From: Bacteroidales bacterium
Lineage (GTDB): Bacteria; Bacteroidota; Bacteroidia; Bacteroidales; Paludibacteraceae
Direction: 5' to 3'
Assembly: GCA_022783865.1 (NCBI GenBank)
Contig: JALFYY010000010.1
Location: forward strand, 124,001 to 188,000
Length of the DNA stretch: 64,000 nucleotides
Shown here: positions 45,032 through 54,205 of the stretch, in pieces
Position numbering within the stretch: position 1 is the stretch's first letter
Layout: every line of letters starts with the position of its first letter
Notes under the pieces: generated by a model
Database searches by the model: none
Told to the model about the DNA's origin: nothing
Seen by the model: the letters and a program-made list of their open reading frames with translations, nothing else
Made by a program: the position numbers and the translations under genes

Positions 45032-46387
45032 CTATAGTCGTTTTACTTCCTGCATAAACTGTTCGCCGCGGTCTTCGTAGGAGCGGAACAGATCGAAGCT
45101 GGCACAACACGGCGAGAGCAGTACGGTGTCGCCCTCGTGTGCGGCTTGGTAGGCTTGCCGGACAGCATCATGGATATTGTCGGTATCGATGATGCGGAGT
45201 CCCATATTGTCGAAATGCTGATGGAGCGGTTCGTTGTGCAGCCCCATATAGACGAGCGTATGGCACTTCTCCTGTACCAAGGCATCTATCTCCGAGTAGT
45301 CGTTGCCCTTGTCTTTCCCTCCGAGGATGAGGACGGTTGGTGTAGTCATACTCTCCAATGCGTACCAGCATGAGTTGACGTTGGTTGCCTTCGAGTCGTT
45401 GATAAAGCGGATGTTGCGAACCGTTGCCACATATTGCAGCCGGTGCTCTACACCGCGGAACTGCATGAGCGACTCCCTGATAACTTCGTTCTTGATGTGC
45501 AATATCTGTGCTGCCAAACTGGCTGCCATAGAGTTGAACTGATTGTGCCTGCCCTGTAGCGAAAGGTCACTGACCGGCAAACGGAGCGCCAATGCATTGG
45601 GTGCTTCCACTACAAACTGTGCCCCGTCAATGTATGCCACATTGTGTGCTTTCTTGCTGCCGAAAGGATACATCGTTGCCCGGAGACCCAACTTTTGCAG
45701 CTGGGAGTTGATAACAGGGTCTTCGCTCCAATAGATAAAGGCGTCTTCTGCGGTCTGGTTGCGTGTAATGCGGAACTTGGCGTCGATATAGTTTTGGAAC
45801 TGGTACTCGTATCGGTCCAGATGGTCGGGTGTGATGTTCATCAGAATGGCGATATCGGCTTTGAAGTCGTACATATTGTCCAACTGGAACGACGAGAGTT
45901 CAATCACGTAATAGTCGCGAGCCTGCTGTGCTACCTGCAAGGCAAGGCTGTTGCCGATGTTGCCTGCCAACCCCACATTGAGTCCTGCGCGCTGCAGCAT
46001 GTCGAAGATGAGGCTTGTGGTGGTAGTCTTGCCGTTGCTGCCGGTGATGCAAATCATCTTGGCTTTTGTATAGCGGGCAGCCAGTTCTATTTCCGAAATG
46101 ACGGGAATGCCTTTTTCTTGGCATTTCCTGATAATGGGCGCATTGAGCGGAATGCCCGGACTCTTCACAATCTCCGTAGCGTTCAGAATAAGTTCTTCGG
46201 TATGCTTTCCTTCCTCCCATGCGATGCCGTGCTGATTGAGCAAAGCCTTGTAAGTAGGCTGTATCTCCCCCATATCCGACACGAATGTGTCGTACCCTTT
46301 CTGCTTGGCAAGAATAGCCGCACCGGTGCCGCTTTCGCCGGCTCCGAGCACTGCCAAACGGTGCTTTGTCTGCTCTTTGTCGTTCAT
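45032..46387 (-). CDS. murD: UDP-MurNAc-L-alanine:D-glutamate ligase MurD
   Basis: MurD adds D-glutamate to UDP-MurNAc-Ala. From the minus-strand ATG at 46387 the product has 451 residues. It starts with the Rossmann-like LAVLGAGESGTGAAILAKQK, has the ATP loop ICITGSNGKTTTTSLI, ELSSFQLDNMYDFKADIAIL, NITPDHLDRYEY, and the C-terminal LILGGKDKGNDYSEI. The frame extends 21 codons upstream into the mraY end, but the ATG given fits the family start and leaves a 5-base gap to mraY. Confidence 0.96.
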   Translation of the reverse strand: MNDKEQTKHRLAVLGAGESGTGAAILAKQKGYDTFVSDMGEIQPTYKALLNQHGIAWEEGKHTEELILNATEIVKSPGIPLNAPIIRKCQEKGIPVISEIELAARYTKAKMICITGSNGKTTTTSLIFDMLQRAGLNVGLAGNIGNSLALQVAQQARDYYVIELSSFQLDNMYDFKADIAILMNITPDHLDRYEYQFQNYIDAKFRITRNQTAEDAFIYWSEDPVINSQLQKLGLRATMYPFGSKKAHNVAYIDGAQFVVEAPNALALRLPVSDLSLQGRHNQFNSMAASLAAQILHIKNEVIRESLMQFRGVEHRLQYVATVRNIRFINDSKATNVNSCWYALESMTTPTVLILGGKDKGNDYSEIDALVQEKCHTLVYMGLHNEPLHQHFDNMGLRIIDTDNIHDAVRQAYQAAHEGDTVLLSPCCASFDLFRSYEDRGEQFMQEVKRL

Positions 46388-46392
46388 ATTTA

Positions 46393-47655
46393 TTATCTTA
46401 CTTTCAACGTCAATATTGTTAATGCTGCCAATATCAGTGCCACAATCCAAAATCGCACTGTGATTTTATTCTCGGGATGCGGCTGAAGCGGTACTTGTAT
46501 TTTAGCCTGTATGCCTGCATTGCCGGCCTTTTGGTAATGGTGGTGCAGAGGGGTCATCTTGAAGATGCGTTGCCCCGTGCCGGTACGGCGTTTGGTCCAT
46601 CGGAAATAGGTGGTTTGTATGATGACCGACAGACTCTCCACAAAGAATACACCGCACAGGATAGGCAATAGCAACTCCTTACGGATGATGATGGCAAACA
46701 CGGCAATGATGCCGCCTAAGGTGAGCGAACCGGTGTCGCCCATGAATACTTGTGCCGGATATGCATTATACCACAAGAAACCGATGGTTGCGCCGATGAA
46801 TGCGCTGGCGAATACCATCATCTCGCCGATACCGGGAATGTACATCGTATTCAGGAAGCTGGCATAATTGATGTTGCCCGATACGTATGCCAATATGCCC
46901 AAGGCTGCGCCTGCAATGCCGCTCGTACCGGTTGCCAATCCGTCTAACCCGTCGGTCAGATTGGCACTGTTTGACACTGCTGTTACAATGAAAATGCAGA
47001 CTAAGATGAAGAATATCCAACCCAATGTCTGTTTGTGTTCGCCTGCCCAACCGAACAAATTGGCATAGTCGAAGTTATTGTTTTTCACAAACGGAATGGT
47101 CGTTGAGGTCGATTTGTGGTCGTGATTGACGTACTCCACGCTCTCTACACGGTTGTCCACTCTGGTTTCGATATTCTCACGGATAGTCACATCCGGTGCC
47201 AGCCACATTACGATCCCGACCAATAGTCCGACGCCCACTTGCCCTACTATTTTGAAGCGGCCGTTCAGCCCCTCTTTGTTGTGCTTGAACACTTTGATAT
47301 AGTCGTCCAGAAAGCCTAACAGACCTAATAGGATGGTCGTTGCAATCATCAGCCAAATATACGTGTTGGTCAAATCGCAGAACAGTAAGATAGGTATCAA
47401 TATCGCAATAATAATGATAATGCCGCCCATTGTCGGTGTGCCTTTCTTCTGCATCTGCCCTTCCAGTCCCAAATCGCGGATGGTCTCGCCAATCTGCTTC
47501 TTCTGCAGGAGACGGATGATTTTTTTGCCCAATAGTGTTGCGGTCAGCAGGGCGGTAATAAACGCCAAGCCCGAACGGAAGGTCAGATATTGGAACATAC
47601 CGGCTCCCGGAAAGTCGAAAGCTCTCTCTAAGTATGCAAATAAATGATAAAACAT
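46393..47655 (-). CDS. mraY: Phospho-MurNAc-pentapeptide transferase MraY
   Basis: MraY transfers phospho-MurNAc-pentapeptide to undecaprenyl phosphate to make lipid I. The 420-residue membrane protein shows GTPTMGGIIIIIAILIPILL, LGFLDDYIKVFKHNKEGLNG (catalytic Asp pair), SNSANLTDGLDGLATGTSGI and GDTGSLTLGGIIAVFAIIIR, and ends HHHYQKAGNAGIQAKIQVPL. Its length exceeds that of E. coli MraY by about 60 residues; a charged periplasmic insertion around residues 155-190 accounts for this and is typical of Bacteroidota. Confidence 0.96.
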   Translation of the reverse strand: MFYHLFAYLERAFDFPGAGMFQYLTFRSGLAFITALLTATLLGKKIIRLLQKKQIGETIRDLGLEGQMQKKGTPTMGGIIIIIAILIPILLFCDLTNTYIWLMIATTILLGLLGFLDDYIKVFKHNKEGLNGRFKIVGQVGVGLLVGIVMWLAPDVTIRENIETRVDNRVESVEYVNHDHKSTSTTIPFVKNNNFDYANLFGWAGEHKQTLGWIFFILVCIFIVTAVSNSANLTDGLDGLATGTSGIAGAALGILAYVSGNINYASFLNTMYIPGIGEMMVFASAFIGATIGFLWYNAYPAQVFMGDTGSLTLGGIIAVFAIIIRKELLLPILCGVFFVESLSVIIQTTYFRWTKRRTGTGQRIFKMTPLHHHYQKAGNAGIQAKIQVPLQPHPENKITVRFWIVALILAALTILTLKVR

Positions 47656-47680
47656 AGTGTGTTATATTAATAGGTGTTCT

Positions 47681-49129
47681 TTATGCGTAGGTTCTTACTA
47701 TCTCGTGGTCATCAAAATGATGCTTCACTCCCCGTATGATTTGATAATCCTCATGTCCTTTGCCTGCCACCAATATTACATCGTTCTGTTTGGCTAAGGT
47801 GCAGGCGGTTTGTATGGCTGCCTGGCGGTCGGCAATCACCAGTGTATGTTGCTGTTCTTCTGCCGTCAAGCCTTCCAGCATGTCGCTCAGAATATCCTCG
47901 GGCTGCTCGTCTCTCGGGTTGTCCGATGTCAGAATCAGTTGCGATGACCCTTTGTAGGCAATCTGTGCCATCATCGGGCGCTTGCCTTTGTCCCGATTAC
48001 CGCCGCAGCCTACCACCGTAATCAAACGGCTTTGCGGTTTGCGTATCTCGTTGATGGTATTGATCACGTTTTCTACGGCATCCGGTGTATGGGCATAGTC
48101 GATAACGGCTGTCCACCCTTTGGCGGAATAGATGGTTTCAAAACGGCCGTTCACAGCTTTCAGTGTGCTCAATATGCGCAATACTTCGTCTTTCTCAAAG
48201 CCCAGACAGAGCGCAGCACCGTATATCGCCAGTATGTTCGATGTGTTGAAACGCCCTACTAACGGAATATGCACTTCTTGTCCGTTGATGTTGAGCAACA
48301 TACCGTCGAACCCCTCTTCCAATATCTGTGCTTTGTAGTCGGCTATCGTCCTTGTGGAGTACGTATGCACTTCTGCCTGAGTGTTTTGTGTCATTACCAA
48401 ACCGTTTTTGTCGTCCTTGTTGGTGACGGCGAAACTGCCTTTCTTCAGGTGGTCGAAGAACGCCTTTTTGGCGTCTCTGTAGTTGTCAAAGGTCTTGTGG
48501 AAATCTATATGGTCGCGTGTCAGGTTGGTGAACACTCCGCCGTCGAAGTCCAATCCGGCAATGCGGTTCTGCACCACCGAGTGACTGCTCACTTCCATAA
48601 AGGCATATTCGCACCCTGCTTCCACCATTCTCGCTAAAAGCGCATTCAGTGCAATGGCGTCCGGTGTGGTGTGTGTGGCGGCAACCGGCTCATGGTCAAC
48701 ATAATTGCACACGGTTGATAGCAGTCCTGCTTTGTGTCCCGTCTCCTGAGTCAAACGATAGAGCAGGGTGGCGATAGTGGTTTTGCCGTTTGTGCCGGTC
48801 ACTCCCACTAAGCATAGATGCTTCGACGGTTCTCCATACCACCGGCTGGCTATCAGCCCCAATGCGTAGTCCGACGATTCAACCTTGATTATCGTTGCAT
48901 CATCGGTACAGATACCTTCCGAGTGTTCGCAAACAATGGCAACCGCACCTTTCTCGATGGCACTTTTGATATAGCTGTGTCCGTCCACGCTCGTACCGGT
49001 GCAAGCCGCAAATAAATAGCCTTTCTCCACCTGTCTCGAGTCGAAACTGATTCCCTTGATTGCAATATCGGTTCGTCCTTCAACCGATATCACGGGTATA
49101 TTCTGTATCAATTTGTCTAACGTCATCAT
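47681..49129 (-). CDS. murE: UDP-MurNAc-dipeptide:meso-diaminopimelate ligase MurE
   Basis: The 482-residue Mur ligase has the ATP loop GVTGTNGKTTIATLLYRL (about residues 110-127), CEYAFMEVSSHSVVQNRI, FTNLTRDHIDFHKTFDNYRD and YAHTPDAVENVI. The DNPRDEQPEDI motif marks the diaminopimelate-adding type, in contrast to lysine-adding MurE. Two ATGs (49129 and 49126) can start translation. Peptidoglycan is thus inferred to be A1gamma type with mDAP, in line with asd in this window. Confidence 0.96.
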   Translation of the reverse strand: MMTLDKLIQNIPVISVEGRTDIAIKGISFDSRQVEKGYLFAACTGTSVDGHSYIKSAIEKGAVAIVCEHSEGICTDDATIIKVESSDYALGLIASRWYGEPSKHLCLVGVTGTNGKTTIATLLYRLTQETGHKAGLLSTVCNYVDHEPVAATHTTPDAIALNALLARMVEAGCEYAFMEVSSHSVVQNRIAGLDFDGGVFTNLTRDHIDFHKTFDNYRDAKKAFFDHLKKGSFAVTNKDDKNGLVMTQNTQAEVHTYSTRTIADYKAQILEEGFDGMLLNINGQEVHIPLVGRFNTSNILAIYGAALCLGFEKDEVLRILSTLKAVNGRFETIYSAKGWTAVIDYAHTPDAVENVINTINEIRKPQSRLITVVGCGGNRDKGKRPMMAQIAYKGSSQLILTSDNPRDEQPEDILSDMLEGLTAEEQQHTLVIADRQAAIQTACTLAKQNDVILVAGKGHEDYQIIRGVKHHFDDHEIVRTYA

Positions 49130-49142
49130 ATCTTTCTGTCTT

Positions 49143-51245
49143 TTATCTTAATGTCAAATATACAATGCTTCCCTTTGCCGCTTTCGTGCCTCCGCTGATA
49201 CTTTGGCTCACCACTCTGCCCCGTCCGCTGATTTGTGCCTGCATGCCTGTTTGCTCTATGGCATATACGGCATCTTTCGCACCCATGTCGATTACGTTGG
49301 GCACTACATTCTTGTCTATCTCAATGCACTCGGTCTCGCAAAGTTCATTCACTTTTACCCATTCGGTTTTCGTGTACTCAACCTCTATATCCAACTTCCG
49401 GGTGGCGGTCTTCGTGTCTTTTTGCCGTCCGTTCTTTATCTCCGGCAGTTCAAACATATCCTCGTCTCCTGCAAAGTCTTCAATAGAGTTGCAGGCGGTA
49501 TAAGCCATTGTCTTTTCGGCGATTACTCTCACTGTACCGCCGCAATCATATCCTGCGTCGTATGGCTTCCTCGGGCGTTGAATCATGCAAATGCAACTGT
49601 ACTGCGGTGCATCTGCGGGGAAATAGCCGCAGAAGGTGATGCGGTGTTGGTTGCTTTGGTACTGTCCGTTTTGGAGTATCTGTGCCGTACCTGTTTTGCC
49701 CGCTATGCGCACTATCTTGCTCTGTGCCTTTTTGCTGCCCCAGGGATTGATGGATGCCGTGCCGTATTGGTTGTCCCAAACTACGGCTTCCAAACATTCC
49801 TGAATGTCCCGTAGTGTCGAACTTTTGCATATCGAAGTGTGCAATGTTTTCGTGCTGAAAGTCTTCACTGCCTTGCCGTTTTCCGAAATCTCTTTTACTA
49901 ACAACGGCTGTATCATACGTCCGTCATTGGCGATGGCGTTATAGAACATCAGGATGTCCAATGGCGTCAACTCTACATAATAACCGAATGCCATGCGCGC
50001 TAACGTTTCTTTGTCCTTCGGAACTGTGATACGTGATTGTTGTGTGCCCGGTATCTCAAATGTCAGCGAGTCTCTGACGCCCATCCTGTCCAGTTTCTTC
50101 ACGAACTTCTCTGCGCTCTTCTCGTAGGTCTCGGTCACTATCTTTGCCATGCCCACATTCGACGATGCGGCAAGTACTTGCTTCACCGTCAACGGGTGCT
50201 TGTATTTATGTACGTCCGTAATAGGTTTCTTCGAACCTTCAAACCGCCAACTGCCGTTTTCAGTGTCGATACTGTCTCCCAAACTGAATTTCCCGTCGTC
50301 CAAGGCTGCCGTCAATGCGTGAGTCTTGAACGTCGAACCGGGTTCCACTCTCGTCACGGCGTAGTTCTTGTTTTCTACGTAGCCTTTCTCTGTCAGACCG
50401 AGGTTCGATATGGCTTTTATCTCGCCCGTCTTCACTTCCATCAGTATGCAGCAACCCCAGTCTGCCTCTAATCTGTTTAATGTGTGACGCAGGGTGTTTT
50501 CTGTAAAGTCCTGCAAATCTGCATCCAAGGTCGTTACTATATCCAATCCGTCTTCTGCCTGCTCGTTCACTTCTGCCACTACATGACCGTCCACCAGTTC
50601 TCTGATTTGCTTGCCGTCTTTGCCTGCTAAGATATCCTCATACTGCATCTCCAATCCCGAATTGCCTTTGCCGTTTTCGCCGTATATTCTCCCGATGCTC
50701 CTCGAAGCCAGCGAGCCGAATGGGTTCACCCTTCGGTGTCCCTCTTCGTATATCAGGCCGCCCACATAATTTCCTTTGTTGAATAGCGGCATTTGTTTCA
50801 CTTCTTGCAGTTGCAGATATGTCAGTCGCTTGTCGTAAAGCGGCAATCGTCTCTTTCCTTCCTTGTAACCTTTCACCAACATCTGTTGGTATTCCCTTGC
50901 CGTGCGGTCCTTGAACATGGCGGACAAACTTTGGCTCAGCGAGTCCGCATAGTCGTAGAAGAGTTTTCCGTTGTTCTTTGTCAACGACTCCGTGCGGGTA
51001 TCCATATAGATGTAATAATACGGTGCGCTGCCTGCCAGCAACCGGTGGTGGCAGTCGTATATATTGCCTCTGTGGGCTTTCGTAGTGATGTTCCGGCTCT
51101 CGTATTTGCTGATTAAATTCTGATATTTGTCCTTGTTTTTGGTCTGGGTGATACCAATCTTTATCAGCACACCGATAAACCCTGACAATATCAATAGAAA
51201 GATAATGGCAAAACGTGTAATCGTATTTCTTAGTTGGTCATCCAT
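49143..51245 (-). CDS. ftsI: Septal penicillin-binding protein (FtsI-type) with PASTA domain
   Basis: The 700-residue class B transpeptidase has one N-terminal membrane helix (IIFLLILSGFIGVLIKIGIT) and the PBP dimerisation domain. The transpeptidase motifs are SxxK in EPGSTFKTHA (about residue 307), SSN in LAASSNVGMAK, and KTG in AGKTGTAQILQNG. A C-terminal PASTA domain (VPNVIDMGAKDAVYAIEQTG and onward) closes the protein. It cross-links septal peptidoglycan together with FtsW. PASTA domains on FtsI are common in Bacteroidota and Gram-positives. Confidence 0.94.
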   Translation of the reverse strand: MDDQLRNTITRFAIIFLLILSGFIGVLIKIGITQTKNKDKYQNLISKYESRNITTKAHRGNIYDCHHRLLAGSAPYYYIYMDTRTESLTKNNGKLFYDYADSLSQSLSAMFKDRTAREYQQMLVKGYKEGKRRLPLYDKRLTYLQLQEVKQMPLFNKGNYVGGLIYEEGHRRVNPFGSLASRSIGRIYGENGKGNSGLEMQYEDILAGKDGKQIRELVDGHVVAEVNEQAEDGLDIVTTLDADLQDFTENTLRHTLNRLEADWGCCILMEVKTGEIKAISNLGLTEKGYVENKNYAVTRVEPGSTFKTHALTAALDDGKFSLGDSIDTENGSWRFEGSKKPITDVHKYKHPLTVKQVLAASSNVGMAKIVTETYEKSAEKFVKKLDRMGVRDSLTFEIPGTQQSRITVPKDKETLARMAFGYYVELTPLDILMFYNAIANDGRMIQPLLVKEISENGKAVKTFSTKTLHTSICKSSTLRDIQECLEAVVWDNQYGTASINPWGSKKAQSKIVRIAGKTGTAQILQNGQYQSNQHRITFCGYFPADAPQYSCICMIQRPRKPYDAGYDCGGTVRVIAEKTMAYTACNSIEDFAGDEDMFELPEIKNGRQKDTKTATRKLDIEVEYTKTEWVKVNELCETECIEIDKNVVPNVIDMGAKDAVYAIEQTGMQAQISGRGRVVSQSISGGTKAAKGSIVYLTLR

Positions 51246-51267
51246 AACGTTGTAAATGCACTGCTGT

Positions 51268-51591
51268 TTATTGTATGCGGATGGGCGGCTCCGTTGATTC
51301 TCTTACCTTGCTGTTCGTTTCTTGTAGTTTCCGGCTGATGCTCGACGCACGTGTCAACTCTGTGTAGGTGGCGGACAAGTCCAGTACTTCGTATCTCTTT
51401 TCTGTGATTGTTTCTTGAAGTTTGCGGATCTTTTGGCGCTGGGCGTTGCCTTTGTAACCGTTGTTGATTGAGATGAACAGCAGTACTACAATCAGCATCA
51501 ATAGTTTGTATTGACGCCTGAAAAACTCTCTCGTAAACAGATTGCCCGAAAGAACCTCTTGCAGTGCTGTGTTTATCTTGTTGTTTGCCAT
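51268..51591 (-). CDS. FtsL-like division protein
   Basis: The 107-residue protein has a cytoplasmic basic N-terminus, one transmembrane helix (about 31-48, LLMLIVVLLFISINNGY) and a coiled-coil periplasmic part (RQKIRKLQETITEKRYEVLD). This is the layout of FtsL. Its place between rsmH and ftsI is the canonical ftsL position. Sequence identity across the phylum is low, so the name rests on context and topology. Confidence 0.82.
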   Translation of the reverse strand: MANNKINTALQEVLSGNLFTREFFRRQYKLLMLIVVLLFISINNGYKGNAQRQKIRKLQETITEKRYEVLDLSATYTELTRASSISRKLQETNSKVRESTEPPIRIQ

Positions 51592-51619
51592 GTTTCTTTA
51601 TGATATAAAAGCTTTGGAA

Positions 51620-52597
51620 TCATATCTTTTCCGCAATCCGTAGTTTCGCGCTTCGTGCCCTCGGGTTGCGTTCTACCTCTTCTGCCGATGCCGTTATCAC
51701 TTTGTTGTTCACCAATCTGAATGGCGACACCGTGTTACCGTAAAAGTCCTTTTCTATCACGCCTTGCAGATTGCCCGAACGGAAAAAGTTCTTCACCAAT
51801 CGGTCTTCCAACGAATGATAGGTCAGCACCGCCATCCGTCCGCCCGGTTTCAGTACCTCTTTCGCAGCGCAAAGCATTTCCGATAAAGCGCTTATCTCAT
51901 CGTTTACCTCCATCCGCAGTGCCTGGAATACCCGTGCAAGGTCTTTCTTCTCCCGGTCTCTGCCGCAGAGTGGCGATAGCAGTTCGGCCAACTGCTCTGT
52001 TGTTCCGATAGGGCTCTTTTCCCGTTGTCTTACTATCACTTTGGCAATCTGTCGCGAATTGCGGAGCTCTCCGTAAAGGTAAAATATATTCGCAATGTCT
52101 TCTTCGCTGTAACCATTGATAATGTCCGCTGCAGTCTTCGTGGCGGTCCGGTTCATACGCATGTCAAGCGGACCCTCAAATCGGAACGAAAACCCTCTTT
52201 CTGCCGCATCGAAATGGTGGAACGATACACCCAAATCCGCCAATATCCCGTCCATAACCGCTATATCGTCTTCGTCCGCAGCCTTCTCCCGTCCATCGTC
52301 TTTGTGCGAAGGAATAAACGCCGGCGTCACACAGTCTTTGTAGTACCTTACGAAATGCTTCAGATACCTGAAATTGCTGTGCACAAACTGCCACTTCTCG
52401 TCCTCAATCCGGTTTTGGTAAGCGTCCATATCTTGGTCGAAACTCAATAGCCGCCCCTTTTCGCCTAACTTGGCGAGTATGGCGCGCGAGTGACCGCCGC
52501 CGCCGAAAGTGACATCCGCATAGATGCCGTCCTCACGGATTTGCAGCCCCTCTATCGTCTCATGGAGCAATGCCGGTATATGGTAGGGTTCGTTCAT
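51620..52597 (-). CDS. rsmH: 16S rRNA C1402 N4-methyltransferase RsmH
   Basis: The 325-residue protein shows YHIPALLHETIEGLQ, the SAM-binding DVTFGGGGHSRAIL and LLSFDQDMDAYQNR motifs, GILADLGVSFHHFDAAERGF, the small helical insertion, and SLEDRLVKNFF. RsmH methylates C1402 of 16S rRNA near the P site. It occurs second in the division cluster, after mraZ, as usual. Confidence 0.96.
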   Translation of the reverse strand: MNEPYHIPALLHETIEGLQIREDGIYADVTFGGGGHSRAILAKLGEKGRLLSFDQDMDAYQNRIEDEKWQFVHSNFRYLKHFVRYYKDCVTPAFIPSHKDDGREKAADEDDIAVMDGILADLGVSFHHFDAAERGFSFRFEGPLDMRMNRTATKTAADIINGYSEEDIANIFYLYGELRNSRQIAKVIVRQREKSPIGTTEQLAELLSPLCGRDREKKDLARVFQALRMEVNDEISALSEMLCAAKEVLKPGGRMAVLTYHSLEDRLVKNFFRSGNLQGVIEKDFYGNTVSPFRLVNNKVITASAEEVERNPRARSAKLRIAEKI

Positions 52598-52618
52598 TTC
52601 CTGTCTGTAGTTGGTCGG

Positions 52619-53080
52619 TTATTTGTCTGTTTGCGGTCTCGCCATTTTCTTTCTGAGCAGGGCGGCAAACGACTTTTGGTCCACTTTCTTCTGTGCAAAG
52701 GTCTCTTTGTCCCAGATGGCGAAACGGTTCATCATGCCCACAATCAGCAATTCGCTGCCGGCGTTGATGGATTGTAGGTTGCGTTTTTGCAGGAGTACGC
52801 GTCCCTGATTGTCAAACTCCAAGTATTCGGCATCCGATACGAATTGCATGAGTATCATTTGGTCTTCGGGGTTCCATTCGTCCAAGGTTTGGCTCAGTTC
52901 CTCCACTTTTTTGTTCCACACGGGTTCGGGGTAGAGGATCAGGCACTCGTTGTCTGTATCTCTGCGCATAACAATACGTTCCGAGCCGATTTCTACCAAA
53001 ATCTTCCGGTATGAGGCAGGAATGAATACCCGTCCTTTCTCGTCTGCCTTGATGGCTATATTCCCGATAAATGTACTCAT
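52619..53080 (-). CDS. mraZ: Division/cell-wall cluster regulator MraZ
   Basis: The 153-residue protein has the two AbrB/SpoVT-like swapped-hairpin domains: STFIGNIAIKADEKGRVFIP (first) and AEYLEFDNQGRVLLQKRNLQ (second). MraZ binds its own promoter region and controls the division cluster. It heads the cluster on the minus strand. The region upstream (53081-54330) is full of repeats; no MraZ-box repeats of the TGGG type were seen. Confidence 0.95.
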   Translation of the reverse strand: MSTFIGNIAIKADEKGRVFIPASYRKILVEIGSERIVMRRDTDNECLILYPEPVWNKKVEELSQTLDEWNPEDQMILMQFVSDAEYLEFDNQGRVLLQKRNLQSINAGSELLIVGMMNRFAIWDKETFAQKKVDQKSFAALLRKKMARPQTDK

Positions 53081-53111
53081 ATGTTTTTTATTTCCTTTTC
53101 TTTATGTAACA

Positions 53112-53217
53112 ACGGGGCGTACCCCGTCTGAATATTCGATAATGCCTTTGTAGAGACGCGATTCATCGCGTCTAAAGTGCCCAATACTGTCCTGTAGAGA
53201 CGGGGCGTGCCCCGTCT
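53112..53217. repeat. Cluster of three GACG-type palindromes
   Basis: ACGGGGCGTACCCCGT (53112-53127), the GAGACGCGA/TCGCGTCT pair (53153-53173) and AGACGGGGCGTGCCCCGTCT (53198-53217) lie close together upstream of mraZ. Each could form a stable RNA or DNA hairpin. Confidence 0.8.
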
Positions 53218-53285
53218 AATCTATCTGATTTCCCCGTCTGATCCGTCCGTTTCCTCCGTCAGATTCTTTCCCGTCCGCAACCATC

Positions 53286-53317
53286 GTCAAATTGTCAAAT
53301 TGTCAAATCGTCAAATA
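53286..53317 (+). repeat. 8-bp tandem repeat GTCAAATT, four units
   Basis: GTCAAATT occurs twice exactly, followed by GTCAAATC and GTCAAATA. Related AATTTGAC/AATTGTC strings are seen at 28324, 41486 and 54268. Confidence 0.75.
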
Positions 53318-53742
53318 TGTGTGTCTTTCGCCCGCCCAAGCCCTTTGCTATATGGATTGACAGCTTGTTAATGTCGGTTAATGTGGTCTGTCCCAATATA
53401 CGCTGCAAAGATACGTTTTTTTTAGCATATTTCCCCACTATTCACCACAAAAAAAATTCCTAACAGATAAATAAACACATTATTAACAATTTTTATAATG
53501 TCTATTTTTGTTATAATCAATGTGGTATGCAACTTATTAACAATTGTGGTGCGGAGTGGTGTAAACATCCGTCCGCCTTGCTTTTGTCTGTTTGTCTCCG
53601 TCCTTTCATCCGCTTGTCTCTATGCTTTTGTTTGTTTGTCTCTGTACTGTCGTTTGTTGGTATCCTTTGTCCGGTTCTCTGGGGGTGTGGGCGTCCCGCC
53701 CGCAGTACGTAGTGTAATGAAACGCTGCTTTTGCCCGATAAT

Positions 53743-54100
53743 GAGATATTAACTATTCACTATTAACTATTAACTTTCCTATCGTTATTTGGTGATTATT
53801 TGGTGATTACTTGGTGATTCAGCTACCCATAGGCATCCCTTGTGCCATCTTTACAGCCACTCTGAGATATTAACTATTCACTATTCACTATTAACTAACC
53901 TACCGTTATTTGGTTATTATTTGGTTATTATTTGGTTATTATTTGGTTGTTATTTGGTTGTTATTTGGTTGTTATTTGGTTATTCAGCTGCCCATGCGCT
54001 ACCGATAAGCACTCCTCGTGCCATCTTTACAGCTACTCTGAGATATTAACTATTAATTATTAACTATTAACTAAGCCATCCTCGTGCTGCCGACTCCCGT
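53743..54100 (+). repeat. Composite repeat module, two full copies and a partial third
   Basis: Copy A (53743-53863) and copy B (53864-54039) each run: GAGATATTAACTATTCACTA block, then CTATCG or CTACCG, then an 11-bp array (three units at 53785-53817 and seven at 53906-53982), then TTCAGCTRCCC, then GTGCCATCTTTACAGCYACT. Copy C (from 54040) has only the AT-rich block. Units TTATTTGGTTA and TTATTTGGTTG differ by one base. A fourth, related module is at 9237-9379. Confidence 0.85.
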
Positions 54101-54182
54101 AGCACTATGAGACATCCATGAGACATCCGTGGAATATGTATGGGCTTTGCATATCCTTTGTGTGGGCTTCGGTAATGCCTTG

Positions 54183-54205
54183 TAGAGACGGGGCGTGTCC
54201 CGTCT
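54183..54205. repeat. AGACGGG-type palindrome
   Basis: AGACGGG (54186-54192) and CCCGTCT (54199-54205) flank GCGTGT, preceded by GTAG. It is another member of the palindrome family. A GC-rich 20-mer (about 54230-54249, minus strand TGCGGGCGAGGACGCCCACA) follows. Confidence 0.65.

Noticed and set aside
53743..54039. CRISPR array
   Set aside because: Repeats are directly adjacent 11-bp units without unique spacers, and there are no cas genes.
53840..54049. Open frame across the 11-bp repeats, with a hydrophobic repetitive product
   Set aside because: The open frame and hydrophobic pattern (repeated Y-L-V-I-W-L-L-F-G) come from translating the minisatellite; no start signal.
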